A stretch of DNA of 64,000 nt from Anaerolineae bacterium. GTDB taxonomy: Bacteria; Chloroflexota; Anaerolineae; 4572-78; J111. The position numbers and the translations under genes are program-made. The stretch lies in the NCBI GenBank assembly GCA_023151115.1, contig JAKLJP010000011.1, positions 62,001-126,000 of the forward strand, read 5' to 3'. The notes under the pieces are model-generated. The model was not told the origin of the DNA and did no database searches. It saw nothing but the letters and a program-made list of their open reading frames with translations. How positions within the stretch are numbered: the first letter of the stretch is position 1; every line of letters begins with the position of its first letter. Positions 7,996 to 15,388 of the stretch are shown here, piece after piece.

Positions 7996-9546
7996 ATGCA
8001 CTCTGCTGTAAATTCTTGTCTAAATTTGAGTGAGGCCAGTATTGACTTTTTGCGCACCATTGAGGCGCAAATGGGGATTGTCGCCGATTTGAGCCGGGCC
8101 GACATTCTGCTCTATGCCCGCAAGTCGGAGCATGAAGCTATTGCCCTGGCGCACGCTCAGCCCCACTCATTGGCCCACGTTTATAGTAAAAGCCGTGAAG
8201 GTTACATCATTAGTAACAAAACCCGGCCGGAGGTGATGCGCACCTTAATCACCGGGCAGCATCAGAAAGAATACCGTAGTTTTATTGCTGAAGGCGCACC
8301 GGTGGTCCGGCAGGCGCTGCCGGTCCATTTTCCACCCCCCCTGGCGGGCAGTAGTTCTGCCAACGGCTCCTCCGAGAAGCCGCGGGTGGTGGCGGCGCTG
8401 ATTATTGTGACCAACCTGATTGAGTACGAGCGCCACCGGCTGCGCAGCCGGGTTTTTCAGCAGGCGCTCAAAAAGCTACAGCTCATGGTTTCTTACGGTC
8501 AGGTTCCCGGCGCGGAAGCCTTGTCGCCGTTTGGCGAGCAGGACGGGATTATTTTTGTGGATGATTTTGGTGTGGTGCGCTATGTCAGCGGGGTTGCCTC
8601 AAATTTCTACCGCCGCCTGGGTTTCAAGGAGAATTTGGTGGGGCATCACGTGGCCGATCTCGAAACGGCGGACGAGGAAATTCGCCGGACGGCGCTGGCT
8701 CAGAACCGCTGCCTGGAACGCGACACCAAAGAAGGAGAGCGGTATTGGGTGCGCAAAGTTCTGCCGCTGACCAGCTATTCGGCCAGCCGCTGGCCCTGGC
8801 TGGATACCTTTAGCCAGACTAGACTAACTGCGAAACCGTATGGCGTCCTGATTGCCATCCACGACGCCACCGAGAGCCGGCGGCAGGATCAGGAAATCCG
8901 GGTCAAAAATGCGATGATCCAGGAGGTCCACCACCGGGTAAAAAATAATCTACAAACCATCGCCGGCTTGTTACGCATGCAGGCGCGCCGGGTGAAGTCG
9001 GAAGAGGCCCGGCAAATCCTTGATGAAACCCTCAATCGGATTTTGAGTATCGCTGTTATTCATGAATTTTTGTCAAATGACAATTCAAATATTATCAATA
9101 TCAAAGAAGTCAGCCACCGGATTGTGGCCCAGTTCCGCCAGGGCATGCTTAGCCCCGATAAGGAAATCCAATTAGAGTTGGTTGGCGAGCCAATCTATCT
9201 GCCGGCTCGACAGGCTACCGCTTGTTCCTTGATTATCAACGAACTGCTGCAAAATGCCATCGAACACGGGTTTGAGCACAAACAGGCGGGATTTGTGCGG
9301 GTCAATTTGGCAGATGAAGGTGATGAGGTTATCATCACTGTGATTGATAATGGCGATGGCCTGCCGCCCGGCTTTAAAGTGGAGCAGGCCGACAGCCTCG
9401 GTTTCCACATTGTTAAAATTTTAGTTGAAGAAGACCTGAAGGGTCAATTACTTCTCAACAACGGCAACGGCCTGACCGTGACCGTAAAATTCCCAAAAAT
9501 CTTATTTAGAGGTGAAGAAGGGTGGAAAGAACACGTGTCATTATAG
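7996..9546 (+). CDS. PdtaS-like cytosolic sensor histidine kinase (HisKA_2)
   Basis: 516 residues with no membrane segment. Residues 10-150 resemble the GAF-like N-terminal sensor of PdtaS, and ~180-295 a PAS domain (DGIIFVDDFGVVRYVSG). A HisKA_2 dimerisation region follows with EVHHRVKNNLQT (phospho-acceptor His 312 or 313). The HATPase_c domain has NELLQNAIEHGF and DNGDGLPPGF. The overlapping next gene is an ANTAR response regulator. This is the PdtaS/PdtaR arrangement known from mycobacteria and other bacteria, which controls RNA-level termination or translation. By that model it phosphorylates the PdtaR-like protein. The ligand of the sensor is unknown. Confidence 0.85.
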   Translation: MHSAVNSCLNLSEASIDFLRTIEAQMGIVADLSRADILLYARKSEHEAIALAHAQPHSLAHVYSKSREGYIISNKTRPEVMRTLITGQHQKEYRSFIAEGAPVVRQALPVHFPPPLAGSSSANGSSEKPRVVAALIIVTNLIEYERHRLRSRVFQQALKKLQLMVSYGQVPGAEALSPFGEQDGIIFVDDFGVVRYVSGVASNFYRRLGFKENLVGHHVADLETADEEIRRTALAQNRCLERDTKEGERYWVRKVLPLTSYSASRWPWLDTFSQTRLTAKPYGVLIAIHDATESRRQDQEIRVKNAMIQEVHHRVKNNLQTIAGLLRMQARRVKSEEARQILDETLNRILSIAVIHEFLSNDNSNIINIKEVSHRIVAQFRQGMLSPDKEIQLELVGEPIYLPARQATACSLIINELLQNAIEHGFEHKQAGFVRVNLADEGDEVIITVIDNGDGLPPGFKVEQADSLGFHIVKILVEEDLKGQLLLNNGNGLTVTVKFPKILFRGEEGWKEHVSL

Positions 9547-10109
9547 CAGATGATGAGTCCATTGTGCGGATGGACTTGAAAGAGATGCTGACGACCCTGA
9601 ACTATCTGGTCGTCGGCGAGGTGGGCGACGGGCAGAGCGCCGTCAATTTGGCCCGCGAACTCAAGCCCGATGTGGTGCTGATGGATATTAAAATGCCCGA
9701 TATGGATGGCATCGAGGCCGCCAAAATTTTGACCGAAGAGCAAATTGCCCCGGTCGTGCTGCTGACGGCCTATAGCCAGAAGGATTTGGTGGATCGGGCT
9801 AAAGAGGCGGGGGTGGTGGGCTATCTGGTCAAACCGTTCCGCGAGGCGGATTTGCTGCCGGCCATCGAGGTGGCGCTGGCCCGCTTTAGCGAATTTAAAC
9901 AGGTTCACCAGGAAGTTCACGATCTGCAAGATGCTCTGGAAACGCGCAAGCTGGTGGATCGGGCCAAAGGCATTTTGATGGATGCGCAGGGCCTGGAAGA
10001 GCAGGAAGCCTTCCGCCGCATCCAGAAAATGAGCATGAACACCCGCAAGCCCATGAAAGAAGTGGCTGAGGCGATTATTCTGGCGCACAAGGCTGGCCAA
10101 GGAAGCTAA
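9522..10109 (+). CDS. PdtaR-like response regulator with ANTAR RNA-binding domain
   Basis: 195 residues from the GTG at 9522, which overlaps the kinase 3' end by 25 nt with AGAAGG upstream, indicating translational coupling. The receiver (1-120) has the DDES pair, the phospho-Asp in VVLMDIKMPD and a KPF lysine. Residues ~135-190 are an ANTAR domain: KLVDRAKGILM, then EAFRRIQKMSMNTRKPMKEVA. ANTAR proteins bind paired RNA hairpins with hexanucleotide loops and prevent transcription termination. Its RNA targets are not identifiable here without a structure search. Confidence 0.9.
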   Translation: MERTRVIIADDESIVRMDLKEMLTTLNYLVVGEVGDGQSAVNLARELKPDVVLMDIKMPDMDGIEAAKILTEEQIAPVVLLTAYSQKDLVDRAKEAGVVGYLVKPFREADLLPAIEVALARFSEFKQVHQEVHDLQDALETRKLVDRAKGILMDAQGLEEQEAFRRIQKMSMNTRKPMKEVAEAIILAHKAGQGS

Positions 10110-10188
10110 GTTGGAAGGCTGGAAGGTGGGAAGGTTGGCAGGAAATTTTGCTTCCCCCCAATCTTCCATTCTTCCAACCTTCCATTCT
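10110..10188. repeat. Tandem-word hairpin (GGAAGGTTGG type)
   Basis: The left arm reiterates GGAAGG (TTGGAAGGCTGGAAGGTGGGAAGG). The right arm, with its complement (TCTTCCATTCTTCCAACC), ends just before the nadE start. Loop of ~25 nt. It lies between the ANTAR gene and nadE. Confidence 0.7.
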
Positions 10189-10192
10189 ACCT

Positions 10193-11953
10193 ATGACTAT
10201 TCTCCGCATTGCGCTGGCCCAAATTAATGCCACTGTTGGCGACATACAAGGCAACGCCGCCAAGATTATCGAGTACCTGCAAAAGGCCAGGGCTGCCGGG
10301 GCCAATATCGTTCTGTTCCCCGAACTAAGCCTGGCCGGCTACCCGCCGGAAGATTTGCTGCTCAAACCCGGTTTTGCCGCGGCCAATCGAGCGGCGCTGG
10401 AAAGCTTATTGCCTCATACCGCCGGGCTGACCGCGGTGGTCGGCTTTGTAGACCGGCGCGACGACCTGTTCAACGCCGCTGCCGTGCTGCATCAAGGCCA
10501 ACTGGTCGGAATCTATCACAAAACTCTTCTGCCCAACTACGCCGTTTTTGACGAGGATCGTTATTTTGCCAAAGGCGATACTCCCCTGGTGTTCACCCTG
10601 CCGGTCTCCACGCCTGGTGAGTCATCCTCGAAAGAAATTTGTTTTGGGGTGAGTGTGTGTGAGGACATCTGGTATCCGGCCGGCCCGCCCGAAGCCCAGG
10701 CCGCGGCTGGAGCCGAACTACTGCTCAATATCTCCGCTTCGCCCTATCAGAGCGGCAAAATCAAAAGCCGCGAGCGCATGTTAGCCACCCGCGCCGCCGA
10801 CAACGTGGCGATTGTGGCCTTTTGTAACCTGGTTTGCGGGCAGGATGAACTGATTTTTGACGGCAGCAGCGTCATCTTTGATGAGCGCGGCAATCTGCTG
10901 GCCCGCGGCAAATCTTTTACCGAAGATTTGGTGCTGGCCGACGTTAATCTGGGCAATGTTTTCCGCCAACGCCTGCGCGACCCGCGCCGGCGTAAAGATG
11001 GGCTGACCGAAATCTATGCCGGCACCTTCCAGCGGGTCGCCCTGCCGCCTTTGGAGATCCCCGCGCCCCGGCAGCCGCTGGTTGTCTCTCCCCTCACCCC
11101 GTCGCTGGAGCGGGTGGAGGAAGTCTACCAGGCCCTGGTTTTGGGGACGCGCGATTATGTCCGTAAAAATGGGTTTAGCAAAGTAACGCTGGGTTTATCG
11201 GGTGGGGTGGACAGCTCGCTGGTGGCGACTATTGCGGTGGATGCGTTGGGGGCGGAAAATGTGATTGGCGTCTCGATGCCTTCCCGCTATTCGTCGGATC
11301 ACTCCAAAAGCGACGCGGCGGAACTGGCCCGGCGGCTTAACATTCGCTGCGAGGTGGTGCCAATTGAGCCGGCCTATCAAGCCTATCTGGAAATGCTGGG
11401 TGATATTTTTGCCCCCACCCGGCCCAATGAGGCCGAAGAAAATCTGCAAAGCCGGGCCAGAGGCAATACGCTGATGGCTTTGAGCAACAAATTCGGCTGG
11501 CTGGTGCTGACCACCGGCAACAAAAGCGAGATGGCGGTGGGTTACGCCACCATTTACGGCGACATGGCCGGCGGTTTTGCCGTGATCAAAGATGTGCCCA
11601 AAACCCTGGTTTATGAGCTGTGCCGCTACCGAAATGAAAAGATTGGTCCTGTGATTCCTGAAAGCGTCCTGACCAAGCCGCCTTCGGCGGAATTACGTCC
11701 TGACCAAAAGGATACCGACTCGCTGCCGGAATATGATATTCTGGATGCCATTCTGGCCGCTTATGTGGAAGAGGATTACAGCGCCGCCGAAATTGTGGCG
11801 CTGGGCTTTGACGAAGCCACCGTGCGCCGGGTCATCCGCATGGTAGATCGTAATGAGTACAAGCGCCGCCAGGCTCCACCCGGCCCCAAAATAACCAGCA
11901 AAGCCTTTGGCAAAGATCGCCGTTTACCAATTACCAATCGTTACGCTGGCTAA
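10193..11953 (+). CDS. nadE: Glutamine-dependent NAD+ synthetase
   Basis: 586 residues from the ATG at 10193 (MTILRIALAQINATVGD). An upstream in-frame ATG falls inside the repeat and is rejected. The N-terminal nitrilase-type glutaminase domain has its triad E44 (FPELSLAGYPPED), K110 (YHKTLLPNY) and C156 (VCEDIWYP). The C-terminal NAD synthetase has the ATP PP-loop SGGVDSS (336-342) and GNKSEMAVGY. It converts deamido-NAD to NAD with ammonia from glutamine. It is a complete two-domain enzyme of usual size, followed by a strong terminator. Confidence 0.95.
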   Translation: MTILRIALAQINATVGDIQGNAAKIIEYLQKARAAGANIVLFPELSLAGYPPEDLLLKPGFAAANRAALESLLPHTAGLTAVVGFVDRRDDLFNAAAVLHQGQLVGIYHKTLLPNYAVFDEDRYFAKGDTPLVFTLPVSTPGESSSKEICFGVSVCEDIWYPAGPPEAQAAAGAELLLNISASPYQSGKIKSRERMLATRAADNVAIVAFCNLVCGQDELIFDGSSVIFDERGNLLARGKSFTEDLVLADVNLGNVFRQRLRDPRRRKDGLTEIYAGTFQRVALPPLEIPAPRQPLVVSPLTPSLERVEEVYQALVLGTRDYVRKNGFSKVTLGLSGGVDSSLVATIAVDALGAENVIGVSMPSRYSSDHSKSDAAELARRLNIRCEVVPIEPAYQAYLEMLGDIFAPTRPNEAEENLQSRARGNTLMALSNKFGWLVLTTGNKSEMAVGYATIYGDMAGGFAVIKDVPKTLVYELCRYRNEKIGPVIPESVLTKPPSAELRPDQKDTDSLPEYDILDAILAAYVEEDYSAAEIVALGFDEATVRRVIRMVDRNEYKRRQAPPGPKITSKAFGKDRRLPITNRYAG

Positions 11954-11954
11954 T

Positions 11955-11984
11955 AAAAAACACCCGCCAAAGGCGAGTGTTTTT
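11955..11984. terminator. Bidirectional terminator between nadE and tRNA-Ile
   Basis: AAAAACAC.CGCC - AAA - GGCG.GTGTTTTT forms a strong hairpin with A- and T-tracts on both sides. It can stop nadE on the plus strand and the tRNA-Ile transcript on the minus strand. Confidence 0.85.
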
Positions 11985-11985
11985 G

Positions 11986-12298
11986 TGGGCCCTGCAGGGA
12001 TCGAACCTGCGACCAACCGGTTATGCATCCCACTACAGCTTTCACTGCCTCTTTCGAGTTTGTGGGCTGGACTATCCCTTCACCCCTAAAATCAGGGGGC
12101 CTGCCATCTAGTCTCTACACCTTTCCCCGCTTGGGAACTTGGCTCGGGATTACCTTATCTCAAGACTTAGGCTTCCCCGAATTTGACAGGTTTTACTTAA
12201 AGATTACTCCTTAAGCAGCCCTTTGCAGAGAGCCATATTAGATTTAACTTAGGCTCACTCCTCTGAGCCGGCCGCTCTAACCGCTGAGCTAAGGGCCC
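11986..12298 (-). tRNA. tRNA-Ile(CAU) interrupted by a group I intron
   Basis: The exons are 12298-12266 (33 nt) and 12025-11986 (40 nt). Joined, they give a 73-nt cloverleaf: acceptor GGGCCCU/AGGGCCC, D-stem GCUC/GAGC, anticodon stem GCCGG/CCGGU, loop CUCAUAA (anticodon CAU) and T-stem GCAGG/CCUGC. The TTAGCTCAGCGGTTAGAGC start and GGTCGC variable region match the tRNA-Ile2 whose C34 is modified to lysidine (by TilS), rather than elongator or initiator Met. The 3' CCA is not encoded. A 240-nt intron sits between U33 and C34. Confidence 0.88.
12026..12265 (-). ncRNA. Group I intron (IC3-like) in tRNA-Ile anticodon loop
   Basis: 240 nt, ending in the omega G (12026) before CAUAACCGG. The conserved elements are readable on the minus strand: P (AAUUCGGGGAAGCC, 12183-12170), Q (GGUAAUCCCGAGCCAAG, 12154-12138), R (GUGUAGAGACUAGAUGGC, about 12120-12103) and S (GGGAUAGUCC, 12078-12069). 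Together with the small size and absence of an ORF, these are strikingly like the Azoarcus tRNA-Ile intron. The 5' splice site follows a U (GGCU), and AGCC in the intron can pair with it as P1. The usual U.G wobble would need a bulged A. Self-splicing is inferred. Confidence 0.85.
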
Positions 12299-12307
12299 AA
12301 TAAAAAG

Positions 12308-12378
12308 AGCGGGCAACGGGGCTCGAACCCGTGTAACTAGCTTGGAAGGCTAGGGCTTTACCACTAAGCTATGCCCGC
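12308..12378 (-). tRNA. tRNA-Gly(UCC)
   Basis: 71 nt. Acceptor GCGGGCA/UGCCCGC with discriminator U, anticodon loop CUUCCAA (UCC), T-loop GGGTTCGAGCCCC. No encoded CCA. It lies 9 bp upstream of the tRNA-Ile on the same strand and is probably part of the same transcript. Confidence 0.93.
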
Positions 12379-12432
12379 ACTATGATAAATTATAACTATT
12401 TGAAATTTTGTGTAAAGTTTGGCAGTGAGGTT

Positions 12433-12825
12433 CTACCCGTCAGGCCTGAGCAATTCTTTAATGTCGGCGTCAATTTTACGGATATCAGGCGGCTTGGTCA
12501 TAAATTTGGTCGCCCCTACCTGCCGGCACAACTCCCGTGTTTTGGCGTCCGTAAAAGCGGATAAGACAAAAATAGGGATTTTGGCGGTGTCGGGCTTGCT
12601 GCGTAAAACTTGAATGGCTTGATCCCCGCTCATAACCGGCATGCGCATATCCATCAAAATAATATCAGGCTGCCAACTTTCTGCTTTTTCAACCCCTTGC
12701 TTGCCGTTGTCGGCACAGGCTACCTCATACCCTAATATTTCAAGCATTTGCGCCAGAGACAACTGTAAGATCTTGTCATCTTCAACATAGAGGATACGAA
12801 TGGGTGAGACAGTGCTACGAGTCAT
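12433..12825 (-). CDS. Stand-alone CheY-like receiver protein
   Basis: 130 residues, one receiver domain: acidic pair VEDD near 15-18, phospho-Asp in IILMDMRMP, Ser in FVLSAF and Lys in MTKPP. There is no output domain, so it acts by protein contact or as a phosphorelay intermediate. It lies between tRNA-Gly and tRNA-Pro on the same strand with no kinase beside it. The three other stand-alone or receiver-only genes in this window sit in the transporter module or belong to fusions, so its partner kinase is unknown. Confidence 0.88.
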   Translation of the reverse strand: MTRSTVSPIRILYVEDDKILQLSLAQMLEILGYEVACADNGKQGVEKAESWQPDIILMDMRMPVMSGDQAIQVLRSKPDTAKIPIFVLSAFTDAKTRELCRQVGATKFMTKPPDIRKIDADIKELLRPDG

Positions 12826-12870
12826 AGGAACACTCTCTGATGGATGATTGGGTTGTTAAGAAGCTGTCTG

Positions 12871-12945
12871 TCGGGGTGGACGGATTCGAACCGTCGGCCT
12901 CTTGGTCCCAAACCAAGCACTCTAGCCGGACTGAGCTACACCCCG
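12871..12945 (-). tRNA. tRNA-Pro(UGG)
   Basis: 75 nt. Acceptor CGGGGUG/CACCCCG with discriminator A, anticodon stem CUUGG/CCAAG, loop UUUGGGA (UGG), T-arm GACGGTTCGAATCCGTC. No encoded CCA. It lies upstream of the orphan receiver gene. Confidence 0.93.
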
Positions 12946-12999
12946 AAATTGGTTTATAGTATAGCGGAGATCGCTTAAAAAATCAAACTACATGAATTA

Positions 13000-13073
13000 T
13001 GAAAATAAGAATTAAGAAAGAAGAATGTTTTCTGGAATTTCTAACTTCTTATTTCTACTTTCTTATTTCTTAT
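13000..13073. repeat. Tandem-word hairpin (AAGAATTAAGAAAGAAG type)
   Basis: A-rich words (AATAAGAATTAAGAAAGAAG) at the left are mirrored by CTTCTTATTTCTACTTTCTTATTTCTTATT at the right, with an imperfect stem. It abuts the stop of the PD40 protein gene. The same word family recurs at 62563-62640. Confidence 0.7.
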
Positions 13074-15323
13074 TTACCTCGCCCACCAGATTTGGGCCAT
13101 AAGCCAATCGGGTAGATTGACGCCATCCCAGGCGGTTACTTTGAAAGGCGTTCCGCCGGCGGCGTCAACGGTATAAATAGCCCACCCCCCCCCGGCATCT
13201 GAAACATAAGCAATTGTTGACCCATCGGGCGACCAGGCCGGCAGCCCATCCTGACCGGGGGAGTTGGTAATCTGGCGAGGGGCGCTGCCGGCGGTGCTGA
13301 TGGTATAAATATTCCAGTTGCCGTCTTTAGTGGACATGTAGGCAAGTTGGCTCCCGTCCGGCGAAAAATCGGGGGAGCGGTCGCTTTCGTGGGTGGTCAG
13401 CCGGGTGGCTTCGCCGCCGTCGAAGGGAACCACATAAATGCCCGGATTGTTGCCCACGGCATCCGTCCCCTGATAAGCAATCAAGCCGGTGGCCGACCAA
13501 TCCGGGGTGCGGCCATCGCGCAAAATGATGGGGTCGCTTTTGCCGTCCACAAAACCAAGCTGAACCTGCCAGCGCCCCGTGCCTGGCTCCTGGGCTACCA
13601 GCAGGAAACGGCTGCTATCGCTGCCCCAGCGCGGTAAAATATGGCGCTGAAATTGGGTAATGCGAGCGTCCTCGCCGGTGGTCAAATCCAGGCGATGAAA
13701 GCCCTCGGCGTCAATCAACTCCGAGTGGTAAACCAGCCAGCGCCCATCAGGGCTGACCGCCGGCATAGTGCCGTTCAGAGCTACCACGCGGGGCGTACCC
13801 CCGCTGGCCGGCACGGCTAAAATCTCCCAGCGCGCCTCATTAGGATTGAAAGCGGAGTAGTAGATCGAACCGCTGCCCCCTGAAGCGGCAGGGGCCGCAT
13901 TGTTAGCAGCGGCAACCGTCGGCGTCAGCCGGGGCGCTGCCGCCACTCCGCCAGCCGTTGAACCGTTGCCGGCGGCGGTGGCCTGGGGCGTCAATGGCAG
14001 CGCGCCGCTGTCAGCTTCGGCCAGGGTAACTTCGGCGCATTTCTCGCTGCTGGCGTCGGCTTTCACCTTGAGGCCGCTGGATGGTTTGAGTTCGCTGGCT
14101 TCCAGGTACTGGGTTTCGGCCAGACACCACGCTTCTTGCTCGGCCAGTTCGTCACCGTAAGCTTCGTAAGCCTGCAAAAGTTGAGTCTCAACATCCAGAT
14201 ACTCAGCATCTTCCCGGTAAAGCTGGTCAAAAGCTTTGATGGCTCTGGCTTTGTCGGTATCTACCGCCGCCTTGCCTTGGACATAAAGGGCGGCCTTGGC
14301 CTGCTCAACCGTCGCCTCAGGGTCATCGGGCCGTTCGGCCAGCGCCCGCTCGAAGGCTGCCAGGGCCTCGTCAATGTTGTCGGGGGTTGTAAGCTGCTGG
14401 CCCAGCTCGAAGTTGGCCGTATACAGCAGTTCCGAGACCCGCTCGGCCTGGAAATTGGGGTCAAGATCACGGATTTGGGCCAAGGTTTCGGCAGCCTCAA
14501 GCCATTTTTTCTCCTCGATCTCGGTTTCGGCTTTTTCTATAATCGAAGCTGCCGCCGCCGAGCGCGTCTCCGAAGTGGGGGTGGGCTTGGCCTGGGCCAG
14601 CCGCCGGGCTTCGCGCAGCGCTTCGCGGGCTTCCAGCAGGGCCGGATTCAGGCTGAGGGCCATTTCAAACTCGGCAATCGCCAAATCCAGCGAGTTGTTG
14701 GTCAGATGTTCCTGACCCCGCTCAAAATGGTCTTGAGCCTCGGTTTGTTTTTCCGAAACCTGTTCTTGCAAACCCCGGTAAGCGGCAAAAATGCCAATGC
14801 TGCCATACATCAAGCCAATACAGAGCAAAATCCCCAGGCAGCCCAGCAGAGTGCGACGTTTGGTAAAGCGGCGTGGTTGTGTGTCCTCTTCGAGGTAGGT
14901 TTCGTCCTCAAATTCAGCCGGAGACGCCTGATCATATCCCCCATACTCAGGAAAAGTTTCCTCATCAGGGTAGGGTTCATCTTCGGGGTAGTAGCCTGTT
15001 TCGGCGTAGTCGGTGGGATAAGCCTCGTAACCTGGCTCATATCCTGCGTCGGTTTCGTAGCCCCCATATTGACCTTCGAGTTCATCGGGCAGAAATTCAT
15101 CATCGGTATAAGCGACGTCAGCCGGGTAGGCGGCGTAGGGCTGCTGGTCGTAATAAGGATTTTCCGCCGGGGCGTAGTCCGGGTAAGCGGAATCGGGGGT
15201 CATCGCGCTGCGCTCATGAGCTAATCCCAGCGGTTGAGGCTCGCCGCAGTAGGGGCAGACATCTTCCAGGTGACTGTAGATGGTGCCGCAGCTTTCACAT
15301 TGAATGTCAAATTCTTCGGTCAT
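13074..15323 (-). CDS. Zinc-ribbon, TPR and PD40 beta-propeller membrane protein
   Basis: 749 residues from the ATG at 15323; the longer frame starts inside a repeat hairpin. Order of parts: an N-terminal zinc ribbon (CESC at 9-12, CPYC at 23-26); a Tyr/Asp/Glu/Pro-rich acidic linker (~40-160); one membrane helix (LLGCLGILLCIGLMYGSIGI); TPR repeats (~200-420); a Thr/Ala linker; and a C-terminal TolB/PD40 propeller with several SPDG blades (FSPDGSQLAYMST, WSPDGSTIAYVSD). The helix should place the ribbon and linker inside and the TPR/propeller outside. It probably works as a scaffold or sensor at the envelope. It is followed on the same strand by nothing, and is preceded by the DUF5107 lipoprotein gene. 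Confidence 0.8.
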   Translation of the reverse strand: MTEEFDIQCESCGTIYSHLEDVCPYCGEPQPLGLAHERSAMTPDSAYPDYAPAENPYYDQQPYAAYPADVAYTDDEFLPDELEGQYGGYETDAGYEPGYEAYPTDYAETGYYPEDEPYPDEETFPEYGGYDQASPAEFEDETYLEEDTQPRRFTKRRTLLGCLGILLCIGLMYGSIGIFAAYRGLQEQVSEKQTEAQDHFERGQEHLTNNSLDLAIAEFEMALSLNPALLEAREALREARRLAQAKPTPTSETRSAAAASIIEKAETEIEEKKWLEAAETLAQIRDLDPNFQAERVSELLYTANFELGQQLTTPDNIDEALAAFERALAERPDDPEATVEQAKAALYVQGKAAVDTDKARAIKAFDQLYREDAEYLDVETQLLQAYEAYGDELAEQEAWCLAETQYLEASELKPSSGLKVKADASSEKCAEVTLAEADSGALPLTPQATAAGNGSTAGGVAAAPRLTPTVAAANNAAPAASGGSGSIYYSAFNPNEARWEILAVPASGGTPRVVALNGTMPAVSPDGRWLVYHSELIDAEGFHRLDLTTGEDARITQFQRHILPRWGSDSSRFLLVAQEPGTGRWQVQLGFVDGKSDPIILRDGRTPDWSATGLIAYQGTDAVGNNPGIYVVPFDGGEATRLTTHESDRSPDFSPDGSQLAYMSTKDGNWNIYTISTAGSAPRQITNSPGQDGLPAWSPDGSTIAYVSDAGGGWAIYTVDAAGGTPFKVTAWDGVNLPDWLMAQIWWAR

Positions 15324-15336
15324 GGTAAACGTGGTG

Positions 15337-15379
15337 CGTGGTACGTGGTGCGTGACTTTTTTGCGCACCACGTACCACG
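15337..15379. repeat. Tandem-word hairpin (CGTGGTACGTGGTGCG type)
   Basis: A 16-bp perfect inverted repeat: CGTGGTACGTGGTGCG at 15337-15352 pairs with 15364-15379. The loop is CGTGAC-T-rich. The arm is made of GTGGTGC/GTGGTAC words. It fills the gap between the DUF5107 stop and the PD40 protein start. Confidence 0.8.
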
Positions 15380-15388
15380 TACTATCTT

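Noticed and set aside
9444..10169. 241-codon minus-strand frame over the ANTAR regulator
   Set aside because: It is a shadow of the GC-rich receiver/ANTAR gene, and its first codons lie in a repeat.
12023..12214. 63-codon open frame on the plus strand inside the tRNA-Ile intron, as a homing endonuclease
   Set aside because: It is on the strand opposite the intron, has no endonuclease motif, and overlaps the conserved P and R elements.
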